From positions 56,784 through 120,783 of the forward strand of contig JAFVOU010000031.1 of the NCBI GenBank assembly GCA_017505635.1: 64,000 nucleotides of DNA. Direction: 5' to 3'. The stretch comes from Oscillospiraceae bacterium (GTDB lineage Bacteria; Bacillota; Clostridia; Oscillospirales; Ruminococcaceae). Below are positions 50,314 through 58,417 of the stretch, in pieces (the stretch's first letter is position 1; each line of letters begins with the position of its first letter). A model generated the notes under the pieces. It did not search any database. It had not been told where the DNA came from and saw only the letters and a list, made by a program, of their open reading frames with translations. The position numbers and the translations under genes were made by a program.

Positions 50314-51840
50314 TTACTTGTGCTTCGGAGACTTGAGGCGCGGCCCTTTTATGCTTTTTTCTTTTTTTGCCTTTGTATCGGCAGCTTTTTCGTTTTTGTC
50401 TGTTGCTGCAGGCAGGGTAAAGATAAACTCGGTGTACTCGCCTACTTCCGACTCTACCCTGATATCACCGCCCGAACGCTGCACAAGGGTTTTTGCAATA
50501 TACATACCTATGCCTGCACCCTTTATATGCACCGAACGGCTGGCGTCGGTTTTGTAAAAGCGGTCAAAGATATAAGGCAGTGCTTCTTCGGGGATACCCT
50601 CGCCCGAGTTGCGGATTTTAACTGTGATAAATCCCGTCTGCTTGTCCTCGCTTACATTAAAGCCTATATAGCCCCCGTGAGGCGTAAATTTAAGGGCATT
50701 GTCCACAATATTATACACAACCTGGTGGATAATATCCTTGTCGGCAGAAACAATCATACGGGTAGGCTCAAAGCCGCGCACCTGTATGTCTGCGTTTTCT
50801 ATGCGGCTTTCAAAGGCAAAAGCAACATCGGAGATTGTGTCCCATATATTGTAGCGGCTTACGTTCATAATAAATTCGCCGCTTTCCAGCTTGGACATAT
50901 CCAGCATACTGTTGGTAAGTCGTGCCAGACGTCCTACCTCGCTGGACACAATTTTAAGGTAGGTATCCTGTCTTTCGGCAGGGATTGTACCGTCAATAAT
51001 GCCGTCCACAAAGCCTTTGATACTTGTCATCGGCGTGCGCAGCTCGTGGGCTATATTGGCAACAAAGTTGGAACGGCTGGTTTCGTTTTTGTCGGCAAAT
51101 TCTGCCATATTGTTAAAGGTTGTTGCAAGGTGGGCAACCTCGTCGGCGCCCTCCACCTTTACACGCACCGACAAATCCCCCTGTGAAAAGCGCTTTGCCG
51201 CATCGGCAATTTTGCGCAGAGGGGTTGTCATGTGGCTGGTAACCACAAGTGCCACCACGCTGGAAACAAGCACCATTATGGAAGAAGACAGCAGAAACAT
51301 ACTCAGCAGCGCATTGGTAAACAGTATGATATGCTTTGTGCTGCTGCAGGCAAATATATAGCCCTGCACATTCATATGTTCGTCAAAAACAGCCTTGCCC
51401 ACCGCATAGTATTTTTCGGTGTGGTTTTCCGAAAACACCTGACTTACATTGACCGGCACAGTGGTCAGCTTTGCTGCATAAACCGCCGCCTGTGGCATTG
51501 GTCTGCCTGCAAAGTTGTTTGCATACTGATTTGTTGATGTGACAATGTTGCCCTCGCTGTCGGCAAGGATGATTATGGACTGTGTGGTTTCGCTTATAAG
51601 CCTTAAATCCTCTGCCACAACCCTGATTTCATCCGCCTTGTCTATATATATCTTGTTGCTGTTGAAAACGTTTTCCTCAACACTCTGCACACAGATATTA
51701 AGCACACTCATCTTGTCCGACTCAAAATATCTGTTGGCAAAAAACACAAAGGTAATGCCGATAAAGAAAAGGTTTGCCACAATAAGCAGCGTTATCGTCA
51801 GAAAAAATCGCGATGCGATGCTCCTGTTTGGTTTATACAT
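50314..51840 (-). CDS. Sensor histidine kinase with HAMP domain (orphan)
   Basis: A 508-residue membrane kinase. Two membrane helices (about 10-32 and 180-205) bracket an extracellular sensor domain. Then come HAMP (about 205-258), HisKA with the phosphorylated His in NIAHELRTPM, and an ATPase domain with N box NIVDNALKFTP, G1 GEGIPEE, and G2 GAGIGMYI. The C-terminal 35 residues are Lys-rich. GGAG precedes the ATG. No response regulator adjoins it. It follows the HD gene by three bases. Confidence 0.93.
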   Translation of the reverse strand: MYKPNRSIASRFFLTITLLIVANLFFIGITFVFFANRYFESDKMSVLNICVQSVEENVFNSNKIYIDKADEIRVVAEDLRLISETTQSIIILADSEGNIVTSTNQYANNFAGRPMPQAAVYAAKLTTVPVNVSQVFSENHTEKYYAVGKAVFDEHMNVQGYIFACSSTKHIILFTNALLSMFLLSSSIMVLVSSVVALVVTSHMTTPLRKIADAAKRFSQGDLSVRVKVEGADEVAHLATTFNNMAEFADKNETSRSNFVANIAHELRTPMTSIKGFVDGIIDGTIPAERQDTYLKIVSSEVGRLARLTNSMLDMSKLESGEFIMNVSRYNIWDTISDVAFAFESRIENADIQVRGFEPTRMIVSADKDIIHQVVYNIVDNALKFTPHGGYIGFNVSEDKQTGFITVKIRNSGEGIPEEALPYIFDRFYKTDASRSVHIKGAGIGMYIAKTLVQRSGGDIRVESEVGEYTEFIFTLPAATDKNEKAADTKAKKEKSIKGPRLKSPKHK

Positions 51841-51843
51841 AGA

Positions 51844-52407
51844 TTACTCCTTTGGACCAAGGCCAAGTTCTGCCGCAAAAGGGCGCATTGCATTGATGCA
51901 GATTTCGCTTACTTCCTTAACCTCCATACCCAGCAGGGCACAGCCGTTTTTTATAAGTTCGCGGTCGCATTTTGCGGCAAATTTTTTATCCTTGAATTTT
52001 TTCATAAAGCTGGAAACTTCCAGGTCGGTTATGCCCAGAGGGCGCATTCGTGCCGCCGCACCGATAATGCCTGTAAGTTCGTCAACTGTGTAAAGGCTTT
52101 TTTCCATATCTGTAAGCGGCTGTACATCGGTGCAGTGGCCGTAGCCGTGGCTTAAAATTGCACGGATTTCTTCTTCGGCAACACCTTCTGCACGCAGAGG
52201 CTCTGCTGTGTGTTTAAGATGTTCTTCGGGATACTGTTCGTAGTCATAGTCGTGGAGATATCCCACCGCCTGCCAGTGTGCCACATCGGCACCGAAGTGG
52301 GCTGCCATGCCGCCCATTGCCGCCATAACCGCTGTGGCATGGGTGATAAGGTGCGGCTGTGTTGTTGTGCCTGCTATAAGCTGTTTTGATTTTTCAAGTG
52401 TGAGCAT
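51844..52407 (-). CDS. HD-domain protein
   Basis: A 187-residue putative metal-dependent hydrolase. The HD motif lies in VGYLHDYDYEQYPEEH (about 47-62), and upstream HATAV and downstream SHGYGHC supply further His. This is the HD pattern of phosphohydrolases acting on nucleotides. GGAG precedes the ATG. It shares an operon with the sensor kinase. The substrate is unknown; a signalling role through its neighbour would be guesswork. Confidence 0.75.
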   Translation of the reverse strand: MLTLEKSKQLIAGTTTQPHLITHATAVMAAMGGMAAHFGADVAHWQAVGYLHDYDYEQYPEEHLKHTAEPLRAEGVAEEEIRAILSHGYGHCTDVQPLTDMEKSLYTVDELTGIIGAAARMRPLGITDLEVSSFMKKFKDKKFAAKCDRELIKNGCALLGMEVKEVSEICINAMRPFAAELGLGPKE

Positions 52408-52520
52408 AATTGTGGCTCCTTTATCTGAATAATTTTAATTTAAAGTATTTTATCTTATTATTATATATCAATTTTCACTTATGTGCAATAAATAGCGGCA
52501 GATGATATTCTGTCCCGCCC

Positions 52521-52550
52521 TTGCAGCAAGCCTTGTACAGATGATATAAT
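52521..52550 (+). promoter_or_regulatory. Candidate promoter of the second QueG-like gene
   Basis: TTGCAG and TATAAT with an 18-base spacer, about 30 bases upstream of the ATG. Confidence 0.5.
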
Positions 52551-52578
52551 TGTATAAAAGATTACGGGGTGACAGATT

Positions 52579-53406
52579 ATGACAAAACATGACCTTATAA
52601 ATATAACAAAAGAATTCACCGCCAGCTACAGCCACACACCGCTGACAGCAGAAATGCAGGCTTTGCTTGGCACAGATGATATGTGCTTTTTTGACGAACC
52701 CCTTGTTGGTTTCGGCAGTGCGGATGATGAACTGTTTGAACAGCTTAAAGCGCCCGAAGCAGTAGGCCCCCAGTTTATCCCACCAAAGGAATGGCTGGAA
52801 AACGCAAAAAGCGTAATAAGCATTTTTATACCTTATTCCGAAGCTGTCAAAAAGGCAAACAACACTTATCCAAAAGCCGAAATTGCCCCCCACTATGTCC
52901 ACGCCAAAAACTACACCGTGCCGTTTATAAACAAGCTTGTTGAAAAACTGTGCCTTGAAATAAACAAAAAGGGTTACAGCACTGTTGTGCCTTCCAGCGA
53001 AACTGCCCGTCTGAAATCAGCTATGGCTGTCTTTGAGGGCAGAAAAGCCTACACAAGCCCATGGTCAGAACGACATATCGCCTATATCTGCGGTCTTGGC
53101 AGTTTTGGCATTCACAAGGGTATCATCACCGAAAAAGGCGCCCTTGGCAGATTTATCAGCATTGTTACCGATATGCCGCTGGAAGCAGACGAAAGACATT
53201 ACAGCGAATTGTACGAATACTGCACCATGTGCGGCGCCTGCGGCAGAAAATGTCCTGCTGAGGCGATAACAACCACAGAGGGCAAAGACAAGGTTAAATG
53301 TTCGGTTTTTGTGGACAGCACAAAAGTAAAATATGCACCGCTGTACGGCTGTGCAAAATGTATGTGCGGCGTGCCTTGTGCCAAAGGCAGACCAAAAAAG
53401 AGATAA
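52579..53406 (+). CDS. Second QueG-like 4Fe-4S protein
   Basis: A 275-residue protein related to epoxyqueuosine reductases but of a different branch from the one at 38737. It has PWSERHIAYICGLGSFGIHKGIITEKGALGRF-type sequence (about 156-187), followed by one typical 4Fe-4S motif C-T-M-C-G-A-C-G-R-K-C-P and a variant C-terminal C-A-K-C-M-C-G-V-P-C. It lacks the QueG C-terminal repeats. CGGGGTGAC precedes the ATG. Related proteins in clostridia are of unknown substrate. A redox role with corrinoid or Fe-S cofactors is possible. Confidence 0.72.
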   Translation: MTKHDLINITKEFTASYSHTPLTAEMQALLGTDDMCFFDEPLVGFGSADDELFEQLKAPEAVGPQFIPPKEWLENAKSVISIFIPYSEAVKKANNTYPKAEIAPHYVHAKNYTVPFINKLVEKLCLEINKKGYSTVVPSSETARLKSAMAVFEGRKAYTSPWSERHIAYICGLGSFGIHKGIITEKGALGRFISIVTDMPLEADERHYSELYEYCTMCGACGRKCPAEAITTTEGKDKVKCSVFVDSTKVKYAPLYGCAKCMCGVPCAKGRPKKR

Positions 53407-53439
53407 TGCATACATAACAACAAAAATCACAACACAAAA

Positions 53440-53478
53440 AGCAACGGGAAGTCCGCAAGGACTTCCCGTTTTGTCTTT
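53440..53478. terminator. Bidirectional terminator between the QueG-like and SPFH genes
   Basis: Perfect 12-bp arms AACGGGAAGTCC / GGACTTCCCGTT with GCAA loop, T-rich on both strands. Confidence 0.9.
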
Positions 53479-53481
53479 ATA

Positions 53482-54402
53482 TTACTGTTTATTTTCCTCT
53501 GTAAGTTCCTTTACACTTGCAACAAGACCTGCAAGGTTCTGGATTTCGCTTGGGATAATAAGCTTTGTAGCTTTGCCGTCGGCAACCTTCTGCAGTGCTT
53601 CAAGGCTTTTGAGTGTAAGCACCTGATTGTTTGGTGCAGATTCGTTAAGCATAACGATACTGTCTGCAAGGGCTTTCTGCACTGTCATAATAGCCATAGC
53701 TTCGCCCTCTGCTTCGCGGATTTTCTGTTCCTTTACTGCATCGGCACGAAGGATTGCGGATTCTTTTTCTGCTTCGGCACGAAGAATAGCAGATTCCTTT
53801 TCGCCTTCTGCCACAAGAATCTGACTGCGTTTTTCGCCCTCTGCACGGAGAATGCTTTCGCGGCGCTGACGTTCGGCCTTCATCTGTTTTTCCATTGCGT
53901 CCTGAATTTCGCTTGGAGGAATAATGTTTTTAAGTTCCACACGGTTAACCTTGATACCCCAGCGGTCGGTTGCTTCGTCAAGGAGAGAAGTAATCTGATT
54001 GTTGATTGTGTCACGGCTTGTAAGTGTGTGGTCCAGTTCCATATCACCGATGATGTTACGCAATGTTGTTGCTGTAAGATTTTCGATTGCACTGATAGGT
54101 CTTTCAACACCGTAAGCGTAAAGTTTTGGGTCGGTCACCTGGAAGAAAACAACGGTGTCAATCTGCATTGTTACGTTGTCCCGGGTGATAACAGGCTGGG
54201 GAGGAAAATCCACCACCTGTTCCTTGAGGGAAACCTTTTTGGCAATACGGCTGATGATTGGAATTTTAAAATGGAAACCTGCATTCCACACCGAATCAAA
54301 GATGCCGAAACGTTCCACAACATAGGCATATGCCTGTGGCACTATGCAGATGTTGCGTGCGATTATAACGATTACAAGAAGAATAAGAATATAAGGCAGC
54401 AT
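53482..54402 (-). CDS. SPFH/Band 7 protein (stomatin/QmcA type)
   Basis: A 306-residue membrane scaffold protein. One N-terminal helix (about 2-18) anchors the SPFH domain (about 20-190; QAYAYVVERFG, VDFPPQPVITRDNV, RNIIGDMELDHTLTSRDTIN). A long Ala/Glu/Arg-rich coiled coil follows (about 190-255) with repeated AEGEK/AEAEK. Members organise membrane microdomains and control proteases. It lies 18 bases after the NfeD gene, the standard partner. No flotillin-type C-terminal repeat is present. Confidence 0.92.
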   Translation of the reverse strand: MLPYILILLVIVIIARNICIVPQAYAYVVERFGIFDSVWNAGFHFKIPIISRIAKKVSLKEQVVDFPPQPVITRDNVTMQIDTVVFFQVTDPKLYAYGVERPISAIENLTATTLRNIIGDMELDHTLTSRDTINNQITSLLDEATDRWGIKVNRVELKNIIPPSEIQDAMEKQMKAERQRRESILRAEGEKRSQILVAEGEKESAILRAEAEKESAILRADAVKEQKIREAEGEAMAIMTVQKALADSIVMLNESAPNNQVLTLKSLEALQKVADGKATKLIIPSEIQNLAGLVASVKELTEENKQ

Positions 54403-54420
54403 ATAAATCTCCTTTCGCTT

Positions 54421-54864
54421 TTAACTGTTTACTGTGATTTTTTCAACAACAAGGGACACACCCTCGATTTTTACTACTTTGCACATCTCGCCCTCTGCTA
54501 CAGGCTGACCGCTTTTTGCCTGCCAGCTTAACCCGCCTATCTTTGCACGGCCGGGTTTGTCGGGTGTGATGGCGGATACAACAAGGGCATTTTTGCCTAT
54601 GTACATATCCATATTGGTAGGTGTTTCCTTGGTTATGTATTTTGTGAGGATTGGCTTGGTAAAATACATTGCCGCAACGGTAACCACCGCAAAAGCAATT
54701 GCCTGCAGCATAAAGCTGTCAGGTACAAGCCACGCCACAATTGTGGAAACAAGGGCACCTGCCGCAAACCAGATGCTTGAAATATCGGTTGTGGCAACCT
54801 CGATGACAACAAAAATCAACGTCAGTGCCAGCCAGATATATACAAGCGGTATTCCAAACAGCAT
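54421..54864 (-). CDS. NfeD-family membrane protein
   Basis: A 147-residue protein. Three or four membrane helices over about 1-68 (VYIWLALTLIFVVIEV, IWFAAGALVSTIVAWL and so on) are followed by a small OB-fold domain (about 85-147) with GKNALVVSAITPDKPGRAKIGGLSW. NfeD proteins almost always pair with SPFH proteins, as here. The gene opens the two-gene operon. It lacks the protease domain found in longer NfeD forms. Confidence 0.92.
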   Translation of the reverse strand: MLFGIPLVYIWLALTLIFVVIEVATTDISSIWFAAGALVSTIVAWLVPDSFMLQAIAFAVVTVAAMYFTKPILTKYITKETPTNMDMYIGKNALVVSAITPDKPGRAKIGGLSWQAKSGQPVAEGEMCKVVKIEGVSLVVEKITVNS

Positions 54865-54944
54865 ACTGTACCTCCTTGGGTATGTTTTGATTTTATGTTA
54901 CCCTATAAATGTGAAAATTTCAACAAGAAAATAAAGGTTTTGTC

Positions 54945-55153
54945 TTAGCGACCTCCGGACAAGAAAACACAAACACAGTGTACGGCACAAAAAGGCTGTT
55001 ACTGCGTTGTCAACACTTGCATTACACAAAGCAGTGCTGCGTATTTCCGCCTTGCAACAGCACTTTTTGTGCGTAAATGTGCAAAAATGTCCACATCAAG
55101 ATACGGTAGGTGTTTTGATGTGGATTTATGTTTTCTTATCGGGATGCCGCTTT
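54945..55153. repeat. Structured element, copy 2 (MITE-like or non-coding RNA)
   Basis: A 209-bp copy of the element at 25517, with the same arms and internal stem. The terminal hairpin is at 55091-55123, CCACATCAAGATAC with GGTGTTTTGATGTGG. Its sequence differs from copy 1 at stem pairs, but the pairing is kept: C-G to A-T at two positions and G-T wobbles at two others. The outer 13-bp inverted repeat of copy 1 is absent. Confidence 0.8.
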
Positions 55154-55311
55154 CCGAAATTAATTTTATTCTGCCGTTGCCTTTAATATGCGGCACAAAC
55201 ATTAAAATATTCTGCCATGCCGCAGACATTTTGTCCGCCGGTATGTTTTTTGCACGGCTCTGCCGTATTTTTTAAATTTTGGTGAAATTTTGTCAAAGAC
55301 TGGCTACAGCC

Positions 55312-55340
55312 TTGAAATCGTTTTGCTTTTACAGTATAAT
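55312..55340 (+). promoter_or_regulatory. Promoter of the membrane-anchored SGNH gene
   Basis: TTGAAA and TATAAT with a 17-base spacer, about 90 bases upstream of the ATG. Confidence 0.7.
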
Positions 55341-55428
55341 ATGCTTGTTAAATGTTGTTTTCAATACTATCTCTGCCCTTTGGCAGTCTATATACAGGTT
55401 AAAAGAATTTTAAGAAAGGGGTTTGAAA

Positions 55429-56397
55429 ATGGCAAAATATTTATCTCCTGAAGCCCGCAAAAAGCGCACAAGACGCCGCCGTGCCCGCAAACTTGCAATG
55501 TATGCAAGCCTTGCCGTGTTTGTTCTGGTGTTAAGCTATGGTATTGTTGCTTTAATCGAGGCTTTTTCCCCGGGCGAAGAACCACCGCAGGAACTTCTGC
55601 CCACAGCAACTCCTACCGATATGAAACCAAACACCGATGTTCAGAACGAAGGCGAATGGTACACCCGTGTAGGACCTGTAAAACAGACAATCAACGATTT
55701 TGATGTTATCAGCCCTGACCACCGTATGTTCCAGCTGCCTGAAAACGGCAGTGTTGACCTTAGCTATTTTGAAGATGCGGTTTTTGTAGGCGACAGCCTT
55801 ACCGAAGGTCTGCGCGAATATGCAAGCATCGAAAACTCAATTGCCAACATCGCAACCTTTATCTCTGCAAAAAACCAAACACCAAAAAGCTTTCTTGAAG
55901 GCGTTATCGTGTTCCCGGACAACTACCGCCCTACACAGAACGGTGTTGAAGCTATTGTAAGCGAAAATCCGGGCAAACTTTATATCACCCTTGGCACCAA
56001 TGCCCTCACCTTTATGAACCGCGAGCAGCTTATCTACTACTATGACCAGCTGCTTACCACTTTGCAGGAACAGCTGCCGGACACAACATTTTATATCTGC
56101 AGCATCACACCTACAACCGTTGCCGAAGCAAGCCGCCGCCCTGTGTTCATCTACGATGCAATCTATGCGGCAAACAACGAAATTGCTATGATGGCAAGTC
56201 TTAAAGGTATGCACTATATCAACCTGCACGAGGTTCTTGCTGGTGATGACGGATATCTCAAACCGGAATATGCCTACAGCGACGGTATCCACCTTAAACC
56301 GGAAACCTACACTATCTGGATTCAGTATCTTATGTCACATACAGTGCACAACCCCGAAAACCCATATATCCCGGGCAGCCCTTACTATTTGGGTTAA
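55429..56397 (+). CDS. Membrane-anchored SGNH/GDSL hydrolase
   Basis: A 322-residue enzyme. A basic N-terminus (KKRTRRRRARK) and one membrane helix (about 22-45) anchor it with the catalytic domain outside. The SGNH blocks are FVGDSLTEG (nucleophile Ser), GTNAL and DGIHLKPETY (Asp-x-x-His). Similar anchored SGNH proteins de-acetylate or de-acylate wall polymers, which is a guess here. The ATG is preferred over an in-frame TTG two codons earlier because AAAGGGG is seven bases away. A strong promoter precedes it. Confidence 0.85.
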   Translation: MAKYLSPEARKKRTRRRRARKLAMYASLAVFVLVLSYGIVALIEAFSPGEEPPQELLPTATPTDMKPNTDVQNEGEWYTRVGPVKQTINDFDVISPDHRMFQLPENGSVDLSYFEDAVFVGDSLTEGLREYASIENSIANIATFISAKNQTPKSFLEGVIVFPDNYRPTQNGVEAIVSENPGKLYITLGTNALTFMNREQLIYYYDQLLTTLQEQLPDTTFYICSITPTTVAEASRRPVFIYDAIYAANNEIAMMASLKGMHYINLHEVLAGDDGYLKPEYAYSDGIHLKPETYTIWIQYLMSHTVHNPENPYIPGSPYYLG

Positions 56398-56402
56398 TAA
56401 AA

Positions 56403-56444
56403 AACAAATGTCATTCCGCAAAAACGGAATGACATTTTTTATTG
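56403..56444. terminator. Bidirectional terminator between the SGNH and exonuclease III genes
   Basis: Perfect 13-bp arms AAATGTCATTCCG / CGGAATGACATTT, T-rich on both strands. The arm end resembles the GTCATTC end of the dispersed repeat family. Confidence 0.85.
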
Positions 56445-56459
56445 CATAAATTTTTAAAA

Positions 56460-57212
56460 TCAGATTTCAATTTCCAGTGCCACAGGGCAGTGGTCGCTGC
56501 CCATAACCTCGCCAAGGATATAGCTGTCCTTAACCTTGTCTTTGATGCGGTCGCTAACCACAAAATAGTCAATGCGCCAGCCGATATCCTTTGCACGCGC
56601 CTGTCGCATATAGCTCCACCAGCTGTACTGGATTTTGTCGGGATACAGATATCTGAAGCTATCCACAAAACCGCTGTCCAGCAGTTCTGTAAATTTTGCT
56701 CTTTCCTCGTCGGAAAAACCTGCGCTTCGGCGGTTTGTCTTTGGGTTTTTAAGGTCAATTTCGTTGTGTGCAACGTTGAGGTCACCACAGTAGATAACAG
56801 GTTTTACCTCATCAAGTTTATTTATGTAACCGCGCAGTGCGTCCTCCCACTGCATACGGTAGTCAAGGCGTGCAAGCTCCCGCTGGGCATTTGGGGTGTA
56901 TACATTAAGCAGATAAAAATCATCATATTCAAGGGTGATTGCCCTGCCCTCGTGGTCGTGTTCATCTATACCGATACCGTACTGTACGCTGACTGGCTCT
57001 TTTTTTGCAAAAACCGCTGTGCCGCTGTAGCCCTTTTTATCGGCTGAATACCAGTACTGATAATAACCTTCGGGACTGAACTCTGCCTGACCGGGCTGCA
57101 TTTTGCTTTCCTGTATGGAGAAAAAATCCGCATCGGCAGCTTTGAAAAAATCTTCAAAACCCTTGTCCAGACAGGCGCGGAAACCGTTTACATTCCAGGA
57201 TATAAATTTCAT
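56460..57212 (-). CDS. xth: Exodeoxyribonuclease III
   Basis: A 250-residue AP endonuclease/3'-5' exonuclease for base-excision repair. It has MKFISWNVNGFRA at the start, FSIQESKMQ with the metal Glu, YCGDLNVAHNEIDL, WWSYM, IDYFVVSD and the C-terminal GSDHCPV with the catalytic Asp-His. AGGAG precedes the ATG. It is a single gene of usual length. Confidence 0.96.
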   Translation of the reverse strand: MKFISWNVNGFRACLDKGFEDFFKAADADFFSIQESKMQPGQAEFSPEGYYQYWYSADKKGYSGTAVFAKKEPVSVQYGIGIDEHDHEGRAITLEYDDFYLLNVYTPNAQRELARLDYRMQWEDALRGYINKLDEVKPVIYCGDLNVAHNEIDLKNPKTNRRSAGFSDEERAKFTELLDSGFVDSFRYLYPDKIQYSWWSYMRQARAKDIGWRIDYFVVSDRIKDKVKDSYILGEVMGSDHCPVALEIEI

Positions 57213-57403
57213 AACTGTATCTCCTTATATACTGCAATTTTCTGCATTAAGCACATCTGCACATCCTATGTGCTGTTCTATCGTTTATTGTACACAGCAA
57301 AGCAGAGAAGATTTGCGGGTTCTCCTCTGATTTGTCAGCTGCGCTATATTATGTTTCTTTCATTGACTGTATTTTACTATATATTTCCGCATAATTCCAT
57401 GAC

Positions 57404-58240
57404 TTAGTCACATTTTTTGCCCTCTGCACGCATTCTGTTAAGCAGTGCGCCGCACAGCAGTATATTCATACACATATACAGCCACAGCATAAACAGCATA
57501 ACCGCACCAAGACTGCCGTAAAGCAGGGAATATTTTGAAAAATGCCGTATATACACCGAATATCCGGCAGAATAGACCACCCACCCCACCGCCGCAAACA
57601 CCGCTCCCGGCAGCTGCCCCTTTAACGGTATATCACTGCGGGCAAGGCTTTTGTAGGCAAAGGCAAAAAGCAGCACAAGTGCTCCCATAACAGCTGCACT
57701 TCGGCTGCTGAGAAAAACCGGCACAATCTGCATATCACTGCCTGTAAACTCCGCCAGTTTTTCTGCCAGAGGCTGCGCAGTCAGTGCCGCAGAAAACGAC
57801 AGCACAACAACTGCAACAAGCACAAACGCATAGCCCACACTTCTCACCGCTGTCTGGAAAAAGTTGTATTCTCTTTCGCTGCCGTATATTGTGCTTATGC
57901 CGTCGGCTATGCTGCGTATCCCCCTTGTTGCACTCCACACAAGAAAAGCCGTTGTCAGCGACAGAAAGGGCACCGTTGCCATAAGCCGTATCTCCTGCAC
58001 AAGCCTGAACATCCATCTGCCCGCCTGCTGTGTAAAAAACTGCTGTGCCGCCTGTGTCAGTGCATCTGCCGCACCGGGTATCAGCGCACCGGTAACCACA
58101 AAAAACACCATTGTCAGCGGCACCGCCGAAACCAGCACAAAAAATGCCGCCTGTGCACTGTAGGCCGCAATATGTGTTTTGTCGTACATTCTTTTTGCAC
58201 TGATGCCATATTCTATAAGCTGATATATTTTCTTTTTCAA
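57404..58240 (-). CDS. YihY/BrkB-family membrane protein
   Basis: A 278-residue protein with about six membrane helices. Family features are the first-helix AAYSAQAAFFVLVSAVPL, a middle WSATRGIRSIADG and the late YGSLGAVMLFMLWLYMCMNILLCGALLN. Once mis-annotated as ribonuclease BN, the family is now thought to be a membrane transporter or scaffold. The TTG giving MKKKIYQL is preferred since GGCGGAG lies about six bases away; a longer ATG frame lacks a site. It stands alone. Confidence 0.9.
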   Translation of the reverse strand: MKKKIYQLIEYGISAKRMYDKTHIAAYSAQAAFFVLVSAVPLTMVFFVVTGALIPGAADALTQAAQQFFTQQAGRWMFRLVQEIRLMATVPFLSLTTAFLVWSATRGIRSIADGISTIYGSEREYNFFQTAVRSVGYAFVLVAVVVLSFSAALTAQPLAEKLAEFTGSDMQIVPVFLSSRSAAVMGALVLLFAFAYKSLARSDIPLKGQLPGAVFAAVGWVVYSAGYSVYIRHFSKYSLLYGSLGAVMLFMLWLYMCMNILLCGALLNRMRAEGKKCD

Positions 58241-58341
58241 ATTTTTCTCCGCCCGTACCAATGATAGATATATTATTATGCAGTATATGCTGCATATATA
58301 CTTATCAATGTACCTTTGCAGTATTTGTACAGGCACGAAAA

Positions 58342-58376
58342 TGAAAAACCACAGGTCGATTGACCTGTGGCTTTTA
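58342..58376 (-). terminator. Terminator of the symporter gene
   Basis: Perfect 9-bp arms CCACAGGTC / GACCTGTGG followed by TTTTTCATTTT on the minus strand. Confidence 0.85.
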
Positions 58377-58417
58377 CTGTAAAAACAATATTGAATTGTT
58401 TCTGACTTAACATAAGG

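Larger units (their letters stand above)
54865..55428. other. Intergenic region between NfeD and the SGNH gene
   Basis: About 560 bases without a gene. It holds copy 2 of the structured element and the promoter of the SGNH gene. Nothing else was recognised. Confidence 0.6.

Noticed and set aside
57213..57403. Structured RNA in the gap upstream of exonuclease III
   Set aside because: A CAGAGGAGA / TCTTCTCTG pairing exists, but there is no T run, second copy or known motif, so it was not called.
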